Of a stretch of DNA of 9,970 nt, positions 1-6,100 are shown one piece after another; position 1 is the stretch's first letter, and every line of letters begins with the position of its first letter. The position numbers and the translations under genes are program-made. Origin of the DNA: Pseudomonadota bacterium (GTDB taxonomy: Bacteria > Myxococcota_A > Polyangia > Polyangiales > Polyangiaceae); the NCBI GenBank assembly GCA_023398955.1, contig JAEWRL010000047.1, forward strand, positions 1-9,970. The letters run 5' to 3'. The notes below the pieces were generated by a model that saw only the letters and a program-made list of their open reading frames with translations, did no database searches and had not been told where the DNA came from.

Positions 1-141
1 GCGCTGGGGTCGCTGTACGAAGCGCAGGCAGCGCTGCGCGTCGCGGGAGCTTGGGGTTACGTCGACGGGGCAAGCGCCAACCGTGTCGTTGCGGAGCTCG
101 ACTCCCTCGGGGCGCGGCTCTTTGGGCTCGCGCGACGGTAG
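1..141 (+). CDS. Four-helix-bundle (23S-IVS/S23-like) protein, C-terminal 46 residues only (copy A, cut by window edge)
   Basis: Frame 1 is open from the first base to a TAG at 139-141 and encodes 46 residues beginning ALGSLYEAQAALRVAGAWGY and ending GLARR. This is almost the same as the last 46 residues of the complete gene at 407-745; over bases 1-165 versus 605-769 I count three mismatches. The Gly-Ser-x-x-Glu-Ala and WGYVD signatures are typical of the third and fourth helices of the four-helix-bundle family first described in 23S rRNA intervening sequences. The start lies left of the window, so it is unknown whether the gene is complete. The function of free-standing members is not established. 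It is the upstream member of a tandem family of at least three copies. Confidence 0.75.
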   Translation, partial: ALGSLYEAQAALRVAGAWGYVDGASANRVVAELDSLGARLFGLARR

Positions 142-165
142 CCCTGTGGGGGCTGCGGCTTCGGC

Positions 166-250
166 GATGGACGTCGGCATCGGCGTCGGCGTCAGCGTCA
201 GCATCTGCATCGGCGTCGGCTTCAGCATCGGGGACTGCGTCAGCATCGGC
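166..250. repeat. Short period-6 minisatellite after copy A
   Basis: Directly after the near-identical 165-bp gene end there is a run of hexamers of the type GTCGGC, GTCAGC, ATCGGC and TTCAGC. It includes one copy of the 12-mer GGGGACTGCGTC at 230-241. On the + strand it would read Ser-Ala repeats and on the - strand Asp-Ala repeats. I treat both readings as by-products of the hexamer. The array is about 85 bp here, whereas the equivalent position after copy B holds about 220 bp, so the array has changed length between the two copies. Confidence 0.7.
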
Positions 251-359
251 GACTGCTTCGGTGCCGGGGGCTGCACTGATGGCTCGAGGCTCCGCTCGTC
301 GCTGTTGGCTGAGCGCTGCGTTCCTGCTGGCGTGGCGCACCTGCTCCGCCACCTCCGGC
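242..359. repeat. Conserved 118-bp block (copy A) downstream of the minisatellite
   Basis: This stretch recurs almost unchanged at 990-1107 (offset 748), with only a few substitutions. It contains a perfect 6-bp stem, GTGGCG at 332-337 with CGCCAC at 347-352 around a 9-nt loop. It also contains a 23-bp segment (301-323) that is an inverted near-match to the start of the four-helix-bundle gene. No convincing ORF of its own is seen. It could be a 3' untranslated or transcription-end element of the cassette, or the scar of a partial inverted duplication. Confidence 0.65.
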
Positions 360-431
360 TCTTAGCAGCGGCGGGTCGGTGTCATAGCAGCTGCGCCTTG
401 TCTGGCATGAACGCAACGCTCAGCCAAGAGC
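301..431. repeat. Imperfect inverted repeat flanking the start of the four-helix-bundle gene
   Basis: The arms at 301-323 and 409-431 are reverse complements at 21 of 23 positions, separated by 85 bp. The right arm begins two bases into the ATG at 407 and covers the first codons of the gene. A transcript through both arms could fold into a long stem that hides the translation start. The left arm also occurs at 1049-1071, where no intact gene start follows. Confidence 0.6.
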
Positions 432-745
432 TCCTCAATAGCATCATCACCATCATCAGCGGGGCGCGGCCCCTCGTCGAAGCCGTCGGACGCAAAGACC
501 GCGACCTCGAGTCGCAGCTCCGCAGGGCGCTGAGCAGCGTCGCTCTGAACCTTGCCGAAGGATTTGGATGCCACGCGGGGAATGCTCGCCTGCGGTTTCG
601 CACGGCGCTGGGGTCGCTGTACGAAGCGCAGGCAGCGCTGCGCGTCGCGGGAGCTTGGGGCTACGTCGACGAGGCCAGCGCCAACCGTGTCGTTGCGGAG
701 CTCGACTCCCTCGGGGCGCGGCTCTTTGGGCTCGCGCGACGGTAG
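407..745 (+). CDS. Four-helix-bundle protein of the 23S-IVS/S23 family (copy B, intact)
   Basis: This encodes a 112-residue basic, mostly helical protein starting MNATLSQELLNSII and ending GLARR. The central signature, DLESQLRRALSSVALNLAEG followed by F-x-x-ALGSLYEAQAAL and WGYVD, matches the four-helix-bundle family (TIGR02436-like) known as the protein encoded in 23S rRNA intervening sequences and as free-standing multicopy genes in many genomes. Family length is usually about 110-125 residues, so this copy looks complete. The frame stays open upstream to position 83, but the residues before 407 come from repeat DNA and do not resemble the family. ATG 407 is therefore the best start, although no clear Shine-Dalgarno sequence precedes it. 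No 23S rRNA sequence surrounds the gene. Its biochemical role is unknown; members are thought to form oligomers that bind nucleic acid. It sits between two repeat blocks of a tandem cluster. Confidence 0.85.
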   Translation: MNATLSQELLNSIITIISGARPLVEAVGRKDRDLESQLRRALSSVALNLAEGFGCHAGNARLRFRTALGSLYEAQAALRVAGAWGYVDEASANRVVAELDSLGARLFGLARR

Positions 746-769
746 CCCTGTGGGGGCTGCGGCTTCGGC
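605..769 (+). repeat. Direct duplicate of bases 1-165 (3' end of the four-helix gene plus flank)
   Basis: Bases 605-769 match 1-165 with only three substitutions, near 57-79. The similarity continues 24 bp past the TAG into non-coding DNA and stops where the minisatellites begin. Such high identity in both coding and non-coding parts points to a recent tandem duplication or ongoing gene conversion, not to old paralogues under protein-level selection alone. Confidence 0.9.
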
Positions 770-989
770 ATCAGCGTCGGCGTCGGCGTCGGCATCGGGG
801 ACTGCGTCGGCGTCCGCGTCAGCATGGGGGACTGCGTCGGCGTCCGCGTCAGCTTCGGGGACTGCGTCAGCTTCGGGGACTGCGTCTGCATCGGGGACTG
901 CGTCGGCATCCGCGTCAGCATCGGGGACTGCGTCGGCATCCGCGTCAGCATCGGCGTCGGCGTCTGCTTCAGCATCGGCGATGGACGTC
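770..989. repeat. Expanded minisatellite with 30-bp and 18-bp higher-order units after copy B
   Basis: The 12-mer GGGGACTGCGTC occurs at 797, 827, 857, 875, 893 and 923, giving spacings of 30, 30, 18, 18 and 30 bp. Between the 12-mers lie hexamers such as GGCATC, CGCGTC and AGCATC. All spacings are multiples of six, so reading frames through the array are preserved. The array begins and ends with plain GTCGGC/ATCGGC-type hexamers. No gene is called here: the long open frames on both strands (Ser-Ala rich on +, Asp-Ala rich on -) follow from the repeat period and GC content. Confidence 0.85.
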
Positions 990-1107
990 AGCATCGGCGA
1001 CTGCTTCGGTGCCGGGGGTTGCGTTGATGGCTCGAGGATCCGCTCGTCGCTGTTGGCTGAGCGCTGCGTTCCTGCTGGCGTGGCGCACCTGCTCCGCCAC
1101 CTCCGGC
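990..1107. repeat. Conserved 118-bp block (copy B)
   Basis: This is a near-identical copy of 242-359. It has the same GTGGCG/CGCCAC hairpin (1080-1085 with 1095-1100) and the same 23-bp arm (1049-1071) that is inverted relative to the four-helix-bundle gene start. Similarity to copy A ends at about 1107, after which the sequence diverges. Here the block is followed not by an intact gene but by the truncated third gene copy. Confidence 0.7.
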
Positions 1108-1147
1108 GCTTCACGGCGAACGGCGGCGAGGCGGCGGGCACTTTGGT

Positions 1148-1266
1148 GACTTCTGGCGTGAGGCCTTGCGCGTCGCGGGGGTCTGGGGTTACGTCGAGAA
1201 GCCGAGCGCGAGCTGGGTCGTCGCGCTGCTCGGCCGTGCCGAGGCGCGGCTTTTTGGCTCCGCGAT
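1148..1266 (+). pseudogene. Truncated, frameshifted four-helix-bundle gene remnant (copy C)
   Basis: The frame through 1148 reads GDFWREALRVAGVWGYVEKP followed by VVALLGRAEARLFG. This clearly matches the end of the intact copy (ALRVAGAWGYVD ... VVAELDSLGARLFG) but is much more diverged than copies A and B. The 5' two thirds of the gene are missing. Near the end, copy C is 2 nt shorter than copy B between the GCGGCT and GGTAG anchors, so the ancestral TAG falls out of frame. The frame then runs on, without a stop, into the downstream glycosyltransferase. I interpret it as a dead remnant. An unusual but possible alternative is a real N-terminal extension of the next gene. Confidence 0.65.
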
Positions 1267-1295
1267 GGTAGAGGCTGGACGGCTTTCCTCGCTTC

Positions 1296-1327
1296 GGTCT
1301 GAGTCGGTGATGGGGTCTGAGTCGGCG
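1296..1327. repeat. Two-copy 14-bp repeat after copy C
   Basis: GGTCTGAGTCGG followed by TG or CG occurs at 1296-1309 and 1314-1327, 18 bp apart. The unit resembles the GTCNGN hexamers behind copies A and B, so each of the three gene copies is followed by its own simple repeat. The remaining bases up to 1435 hold a small inverted repeat (GCATGG at 1343-1348, CCATGC at 1363-1368) but no promoter that I trust. Confidence 0.5.
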
Positions 1328-1435
1328 GTCGGCCAAGGGGTTGCATGGAGCGCTGCACGCATCCATGCTCGGGGCTCCTGCAGGGTCACGGGCTCGACAC
1401 CCGCGGACCGCGCGCAAGCCGTTTCGGTTCACCTC

Positions 1436-3337
1436 ATGCACTCCCCCACCGCCTCATCGCACTCGCTTCCGATCCACGGATCCTATCGGAGCCACGTGCG
1501 GCAGGATTCGCCGAACCATGTGAGCGAGGGATCGCCGGACCATGTGAGCGAGGGATCGCCGAGGCATGCGCCAGCGACGAAGCGCACGCGGGCGCGTGGC
1601 TTCCTGAGAGGGGTGGACCACCGTGAGCTGGGTGCGCTGCTCCTGCTGCTCGTCATGCTCGTCGTGCTGCGCTGGTACAAGGTTCAATACACGGCCTCGA
1701 CCTTCGTCACGAGCATCGACGGTGGTTACTACACGGACGTCGCGAAGCACGTTCGGGACGGGCTGGGGCTCACCACGAACGTGTCCTTGCGGCACAAGGG
1801 CTACACGCACTTCCCGCACCCAACCGCCGTCTATCCCCTCTGGCCGCTGGTCTATGGGTACATTGCCAAGCTCTTTCCGCTCTTCGAAGCGGGCAAGTGG
1901 ACGGTCACGGTCTTCTACTTCATGACCCTGGTTCTCGGGTACCTATGGGCGAACCGCGTCCTGCCGGGGCCTCTGGTTGGGCGTCACTTCCCGTGGTTGA
2001 ATGCGGGCCACGTCTTCGTGCTCCTGTTCGGACTCAATAGCAACGTCCAGGAGATTACCTCCATGCCGTTCACGGAGGGCCTGGGGTACATGATTCTCCT
2101 GCTTTGCTTGTGGCGCTGCGCCAAGCTCTTTCAGCGGCCTCGCGCGGTCGGGGGTGCCGAGATCGGTATCTACGCGGCCTTGCTGCTCCTGGCACGTCCT
2201 CAGCTCGTCCTCTTCTCCATGGCGGCGGCTCCCGCGCTCCTCTTCGCGGCTGCCGTAGCCAAGGAGAACCGCCTCGCTTACTCGAGGATGGCGGCAGGGT
2301 TCTTCGGGGGCTTCGTCCTGACCCTGCTGCCCCGTTACATCCACCTGTCAAGCTTCGTCCCCGACTTCGAACTCTCGCACATCCTGCGCTTCGACGAAGT
2401 CTACTTCAACGACGTACTGAGCCGGCACGAGGCGCTGCGCCCCTCGCCGGATTGGGTCGTCAAGGTCGAGCGTATCCTTCAGGGCTTCGAGGTCGCCTTC
2501 GCGTGGGATGGTGGCTACTCCTATAGCCGCCAATACTATACCGCCCACTACGCACTCCTCCTCATCGTTCCCTTCGGCGTCTACCAAGCGGCCCGTCAGC
2601 TCCGGCTCCCCTCTCTCAAGCGAACGGCCTCCTGGCTCAGGTGTCCCGAAGCTCAGCCTTGGGTGCTGCTGCTCGTCTTCTCCCTGGGCGCATTCCTGTC
2701 GATGCACGTCCTGCAGCGATACAGCGGGTGGTACTTTCAGCGGCGCCATTGCCTCCCCGCTTTCTTTCTCATCTTCCTGGCACTCATCGCCCTCTTTCGC
2801 CAGGGCGTCGTTGGTCGCCTCTTGGGCATGGCGGTCCTTTGCTCCAGCCTCTATCTCGGAGGCGCTTGGGTCCATTCGACCACCATGAAGGCCGTCGCGA
2901 GGGCGGATGCAGGGCGGGCTGGCGACTACCCGGCGCTCGTCGCGTGGTTCCGAGAGGAGGCGAAGCGGCACAAAGGGCCCCTTGTCATCGCCATGCGGCA
3001 GCCGGGCCGTATCTCGTGGAAGCTCGACGGGATCGGCTTCCATCATTATGACTACCGGACGCGGCTCTCGGACGTGCTCCGGCTCGTCACGCACTTCGGT
3101 ACGGACTACGTCTTGGTGCCCGCACGCCGAGCGCCAGGCTTTGCTCGTGCCAAGGAGTTCCAGCGTCAGTTTCGGTACCGCGGCGCTCGCTCAGGGCACC
3201 GCATCTACGCGCCCGGTCCGGCGCTACTCCAGCGTCGGGTGAAGTACAAGGAGTTGGCCCCCAATCGTGCTCCGTCGCGTTCTCCCACGGGGAGCGCCCG
3301 GGCAGAGCTGCCCGTCGTGGTTGCGGCTGCGGATTGA
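1436..3337 (+). CDS. Polytopic membrane protein, probable GT-C (PMT/ArnT-like) glycosyltransferase
   Basis: This encodes 633 residues from ATG 1436. A polar, repeat-bearing cytoplasmic N-terminus (1-60) is followed by a first membrane helix near 65-80. A periplasmic loop then carries an acidic DGGYY motif (95-99). About nine or more further hydrophobic segments follow between 155 and 478, and a soluble C-terminal domain lies at about 490-600. An acidic motif just after the first helix is the hallmark of GT-C enzymes, which transfer sugars from polyprenyl-phosphate donors outside the cytoplasmic membrane. The segment RYSGWYFQRRHCLPAFFLI (428-446) resembles the Arg and Pro before a late helix in that fold. 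Donor and acceptor are unknown; an envelope polysaccharide or lipid is likely. The frame is open back to 1166, but that part is the remnant of copy C, so the first ATG after it is chosen. There is no clear ribosome site; GTG 1520 or 1544 are alternatives. It is followed by a related gene on the same strand. Confidence 0.75.
   Translation: MHSPTASSHSLPIHGSYRSHVRQDSPNHVSEGSPDHVSEGSPRHAPATKRTRARGFLRGVDHRELGALLLLLVMLVVLRWYKVQYTASTFVTSIDGGYYTDVAKHVRDGLGLTTNVSLRHKGYTHFPHPTAVYPLWPLVYGYIAKLFPLFEAGKWTVTVFYFMTLVLGYLWANRVLPGPLVGRHFPWLNAGHVFVLLFGLNSNVQEITSMPFTEGLGYMILLLCLWRCAKLFQRPRAVGGAEIGIYAALLLLARPQLVLFSMAAAPALLFAAAVAKENRLAYSRMAAGFFGGFVLTLLPRYIHLSSFVPDFELSHILRFDEVYFNDVLSRHEALRPSPDWVVKVERILQGFEVAFAWDGGYSYSRQYYTAHYALLLIVPFGVYQAARQLRLPSLKRTASWLRCPEAQPWVLLLVFSLGAFLSMHVLQRYSGWYFQRRHCLPAFFLIFLALIALFRQGVVGRLLGMAVLCSSLYLGGAWVHSTTMKAVARADAGRAGDYPALVAWFREEAKRHKGPLVIAMRQPGRISWKLDGIGFHHYDYRTRLSDVLRLVTHFGTDYVLVPARRAPGFARAKEFQRQFRYRGARSGHRIYAPGPALLQRRVKYKELAPNRAPSRSPTGSARAELPVVVAAAD
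1511..1570 (+). repeat. 24-bp in-frame tandem repeat in the N-terminus of the first glycosyltransferase
   Basis: Two 24-bp units (1511-1534 and 1535-1558) differ at one base and are followed by a partial third. Each encodes eight residues of the form SPxHVSEG. The unit length is a multiple of three, so gain or loss of a unit changes only the length of the cytoplasmic tail. If translation starts at one of the in-repeat GTG codons, part of this tract would be untranslated. Confidence 0.85.
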
Positions 3338-3487
3338 CTCGCCGCCTGGCGATCAGCACGCTGGCCGATGGGCAGGAGCATGGCCCCCGCCAAGGTCACC
3401 TTTCCGATAGATGCCCTCAGGTCGCCGTGCTATCCAAGGGCCGGTTCGTGGATTCTCCTCGTTGGCAGGGGGCAGGCACCGTGTACC

Positions 3488-5083
3488 ATGGCTTCGCGTG
3501 AGCAAGAGAGTGGCGTGCAAGGGGCGACCTGGCAACGAGCCCGTTTCGAGTGGTTGCTTCGCGGCTTTTCGGCTTTGCTCGCGGTTCTGCGGCGCCCTTA
3601 TCTGACGCGCCGCACTGCCCAAGGCATCATCGCAGTGCTGCTCGTCGCGAAGCTCGGGGCGACCGTGTACAACGCGGCTGTTGCCGACTCGGCGATGTAC
3701 GACAAGGCGCATCACTTGCAGCGGGCCGAGTCCCTCGGGTTCGAGCTAGGCCGTCGCTATTACAATCCGCCGCTTTACTACATGCCCCTGGGTCTGGTCA
3801 TCGAACAGCCGAGCATCATCCCAGCGAAAAAGGCTCCCCGGATCCGGGCCATCATCAACTACTATCGAGGCACCAACATCGTCTATCTGGCGGTGTTCTA
3901 CGTCTGCTGGCTCTTCGTCATCTTCCCGGCGGCGCTGCCTTCCTGGCGCTCGAGCTTCCTGGCGTCGCTGCTCCTCCTGTCCCTGCCCGGCTACCAGCGG
4001 CTGGCCAAATTCGTACACCCTGACAACCTGCTCTCCGCGCTGACAGCCCTGGCCTTTGCGCTCTGGATCCTGGCCGAGCGCCGCACGCGCAGCGGGGAGA
4101 GCCGCAGCGGGGAGAGCCGCAGTGAACGGAAGCCCCTCGGCTGGAAGTGGGTGCTCGGCATAGCCGTGACGATCGGGCTGACGGGCGCGACTCGTCCGTT
4201 TTCTGTCGTGCCGGTCGTCGTGTTCTCCCTTGCTTCTGTGTGGCTGCTCGTTTACCGGCAGCAGCGGCCTTGGCGGCAGCTCTTCACGAAGGGTTTGGCT
4301 GCCGGGGCCCTGATAGCCGTGCTGTCCGGCAGCTGGTGGGGGTACCGCTTAGTGGCCCTCCCTAGCGGGTTGACCGACGTCTACTTCGGGACGAAGCGGT
4401 ACGGACCCTACCGTCCTACGTTTGACTGGCAACACTACTTCACCAGCTTCTACCTTGAGAAGCTGCTGGAGAGGCCCAACCGAGAGTATCGGGATTTCGA
4501 CCGTTCGAGCGCCAAGCTACCAACCCGTCGCAGCTTCTTCTTCAACCAGTACTCCAATAGCTTCTTCACTCTCCTTTACTCGGACGTCTGGGCGGATCAC
4601 TGGCTTTACTTCAGCGGCCCCGGCAAACAGGAGTATCGAGCCGAGGAAAAGCGACGCATCCTCCTCTTCGCCCTGGCTCCCACGCTGATCCTGGCACTGA
4701 TGGGCGTTGGGCAGTTGGCTCGTGTAGGCTACCGCGCGGCGCGGAAGCGCTGCCCCGGCGCCGCCCAATCCGTGCTGCTCGCCCTGATGGCTGCCGGTCT
4801 GGCTCTCTATCTGCAGTGGCAGACGGGAGACGCCTTGAAGCCCGGCAAGCAGTCGACGGTGAAGTTCATCTACATCGCGTATTGCCTCCCTGCGGTGGTC
4901 GCGCTTCCCTTCCTGAGTAGGTTGCGGGGACTCGCCTTCAATATCCTCGCTGTAATGCTCGGGCTGCTCTTCGTCGTGGCTTTCCCGATGAGCGTGGCCC
5001 TATCCCAGGAGTACATGTCCACTCATTGCAAGTCGGCGGTGACTCGAGGTGCCGCAGTGCCCGATGATGACGACGACGAATGA
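3488..5083 (+). CDS. Second polytopic membrane protein, probable GT-C (GT39/PMT-like) glycosyltransferase
   Basis: This encodes 531 residues from ATG 3488. The first membrane helix lies at about 44-60, with D67 and D72 in the loop after it. The motif YYNPPLYYMPLGLV (91-104) follows; a Pro-Pro-Leu-Tyr-Tyr motif and a following HPDNLL (177-182) are typical of polyprenyl-phosphate-sugar transferases of the PMT/ArnT fold. More helices follow between about 130 and 500, including KFIYIAYCLPAVVALPFL near 459. A basic cytoplasmic loop carries a repeated RSGES motif (201-211), and the protein ends in five Asp and a Glu. The frame extends upstream to ATG 3368 and ATG 3380. Neither has a well-spaced ribosome site, and the extra 40 residues do not look like this family, so the start is uncertain. 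It lies 150 bp after a similar gene and probably works in the same glycan or lipid modification pathway. The substrate cannot be read from the sequence. Confidence 0.75.
   Translation: MASREQESGVQGATWQRARFEWLLRGFSALLAVLRRPYLTRRTAQGIIAVLLVAKLGATVYNAAVADSAMYDKAHHLQRAESLGFELGRRYYNPPLYYMPLGLVIEQPSIIPAKKAPRIRAIINYYRGTNIVYLAVFYVCWLFVIFPAALPSWRSSFLASLLLLSLPGYQRLAKFVHPDNLLSALTALAFALWILAERRTRSGESRSGESRSERKPLGWKWVLGIAVTIGLTGATRPFSVVPVVVFSLASVWLLVYRQQRPWRQLFTKGLAAGALIAVLSGSWWGYRLVALPSGLTDVYFGTKRYGPYRPTFDWQHYFTSFYLEKLLERPNREYRDFDRSSAKLPTRRSFFFNQYSNSFFTLLYSDVWADHWLYFSGPGKQEYRAEEKRRILLFALAPTLILALMGVGQLARVGYRAARKRCPGAAQSVLLALMAAGLALYLQWQTGDALKPGKQSTVKFIYIAYCLPAVVALPFLSRLRGLAFNILAVMLGLLFVVAFPMSVALSQEYMSTHCKSAVTRGAAVPDDDDDE
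4088..4123 (+). repeat. 15-bp in-frame tandem repeat in the second glycosyltransferase
   Basis: CGCAGCGGGGAGAGC occurs at 4088-4102 and again at 4103-4117, followed by a partial third unit. It encodes Arg-Ser-Gly-Glu-Ser units in a charged loop between two membrane helices, a place where length change should be tolerated. Confidence 0.85.
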
Positions 5084-5088
5084 CGGAG

Positions 5089-5117
5089 GGGAGCGGACCG
5101 GAACCGCTCCCTATTTC
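5089..5117. terminator. Intrinsic terminator between convergent genes, probably bidirectional
   Basis: A perfect 8-bp stem, GGGAGCGG at 5089-5096 and CCGCTCCC at 5104-5111 with a 7-nt loop, lies 5 bp after the stop codon of the second glycosyltransferase. On the + strand it is followed by the T-rich TATTTCT (5112-5117 and on). Its right arm shares its last base with the stop codon of the - strand methyltransferase gene. It is well placed to end both converging transcripts, although the T tract is short. Confidence 0.6.
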
Positions 5118-5893
5118 TGCAGGATCGCTCCGTAGAACTCGAGGTCGACGCCCTCTCGTTCGTCCGGGGCGACGGGATCCCGCGGTTCGAGCAGGTCAGA
5201 GAGGGCCTGAAAGCCCCGTCTGTCGGGCTGCCAGGGCTGCATCAGCTCCTTGGCTCTCTCCAGCGTGAGGAAGTGATACGTGGTGCCCATCTGCTCGAAC
5301 ATGGCCAAGAACTGCTCGAGCTTGGGAGTCATTGCCTCCGGCGCCTTCGTCTCGAAGGTAGCGAACACCCGACTGCCATCGGGTGCCCAGTCGTACAAGG
5401 TCCGAGCCACCCGAGCGATATCGTCATCGGAAAGGAAGCAGGTCACCGCGTTGAGGCCGATTGCCAGCCTCCCGGCGCCACCCAGCACCTCTTGGACGGG
5501 TGCCGCACCGAGCACCCCATCGATGTCGCGGAGATCCGCCTGAAGGTAGCGCACGTGCGGCTGAGTTCCGATGAGCTTGCGGCCGTACTCGACGACCAGG
5601 GGGTCGGAGTCCACGTAGACCACGCGCGCCCCCGGCGCCGTGGCATGGATGTGATCATCCGTCGGCAGCCCGGAGGCCAGATCGAGGAAGCTGTCGAAAC
5701 CCTCGGCGGCCAGGTGGACCACCGATTGGTGAAGGAAGCGCCGGAGACGGCGTAGCCAGATGGGCGTCGTTGGGAGCAGGGCGGTCATGACCGCGGCTGC
5801 CTGTCGGTCCACCTCGAAGTTGTGCCGCCCACCAAGCAGGTAGTCGTAAACCCGGGCGGCGTTGGGAGTAGTCATCACATCCGCTGACTGCAT
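5111..5893 (-). CDS. S-adenosylmethionine-dependent methyltransferase, PF04672 (DUF574/Methyltransf_19) type
   Basis: This encodes 260 residues. The N-terminal signature PNAARVYDYLLGGRHNFEVD (10-29) is the hallmark of the PF04672 SAM methyltransferase family, which is abundant in actinomycetes. It is followed by the SAM-binding glycine-rich strand FLDLASGLPT (69-78), an acidic ribose-binding strand VVYVDSDPLV (91-100) and YLQADLRD (116-123). The C-terminal FYG (253-255) sits where relatives usually end. Family length is about 260-280 residues, so it is complete. I chose ATG 5893 over the in-frame ATG 5941 because AGGAGG sits 10 nt upstream and a promoter-like pair overlaps the longer version. 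The methyl acceptor is unknown for most of the family. The gene faces the glycosyltransferases and lies downstream of the sigma factor on the same strand, with a 207-bp gap. In a probable myxobacterium, such a gene suggests transfer from an actinomycete-type source. Confidence 0.88.
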   Translation of the reverse strand: MQSADVMTTPNAARVYDYLLGGRHNFEVDRQAAAVMTALLPTTPIWLRRLRRFLHQSVVHLAAEGFDSFLDLASGLPTDDHIHATAPGARVVYVDSDPLVVEYGRKLIGTQPHVRYLQADLRDIDGVLGAAPVQEVLGGAGRLAIGLNAVTCFLSDDDIARVARTLYDWAPDGSRVFATFETKAPEAMTPKLEQFLAMFEQMGTTYHFLTLERAKELMQPWQPDRRGFQALSDLLEPRDPVAPDEREGVDLEFYGAILQK

Positions 5894-5903
5894 GGCGCCT
5901 TTG

Positions 5904-5909
5904 CCTCCT
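5904..5909 (-). promoter_or_regulatory. Ribosome binding site of the methyltransferase gene
   Basis: The - strand reads AGGAGG, 10 nt before ATG 5893. It decides the start, since the upstream in-frame ATG at 5941 has no purine-rich site in front of it. Confidence 0.7.
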
Positions 5910-5928
5910 GAGCCTTTCGGTACTGAGG

Positions 5929-5957
5929 AGTATCTCGCCATTATTGGGGAATATCAA
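5929..5957 (-). promoter_or_regulatory. Candidate sigma70-type promoter of the methyltransferase gene
   Basis: On the - strand TTGATA (5957-5952, five of six to TTGACA) is followed after exactly 17 bp by GATACT (5934-5929, four of six to TATAAT). Transcription would begin near 5922, leaving a leader of about 30 nt that contains the AGGAGG site. The local AT content is higher than in the surrounding DNA. This is a pattern match only. Confidence 0.45.
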
Positions 5958-5993
5958 TCGTTCAGGAACGCGGGTGCTATCGCGCCTCCCGGG

Positions 5994-6100
5994 GACGGGT
6001 GCCGAGGCCGCGGGCTTTCGTGCGTCCCGGGGATGGCGCTGAAGGCCCGCGGGCCGCGGTGATCCGGCGGAGTTTTGACGGTTCTCGCCTCCCGCGGCCC
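5994..6100. other. Intergenic region between methyltransferase and sigma factor, with a 12-bp palindrome
   Basis: The gap contains the perfect palindrome GGCCCGCGGGCC at 6044-6055 and several further CCGCGG hexamers. A short repeat, TCCCGGGGA, occurs near 5987 and 6025. An imperfect stem (GGCGGAG with CTCGCC, near 6066-6089) lies just past the sigma factor stop and might slow transcription, but it lacks a T tract. No ORF is supported here. Confidence 0.4.

Noticed and set aside
770..989. CRISPR array
   Set aside because: The repeats are short and the intervals are themselves made of the same hexamers; there are no unique spacers and no cas genes.
552..1271. + strand frame (239 residues) with Ser-Ala repeats
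   Set aside because: It begins inside the four-helix gene in a different frame and owes its openness to a frame-neutral repeat; there is no ribosome site or family similarity.
1..1330. Diversity-generating retroelement or 23S rRNA intervening sequence
   Set aside because: The four-helix protein is related in fold to Avd and to IVS proteins, but there is no reverse transcriptase, no template/variable repeat pair with adenine-specific differences and no rRNA sequence.
362..1441. Long - strand frame (359 residues) with Asp-Ala repeats
   Set aside because: It runs antisense across the intact four-helix gene, the minisatellite and the third-copy remnant. Its composition follows the hexamer array, and the non-repeat parts resemble no family.
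2348..3094. - strand frame of 248 residues inside the first glycosyltransferase
   Set aside because: It is a GC-rich antisense shadow rich in charged residues; the + strand frame has clear membrane helices.
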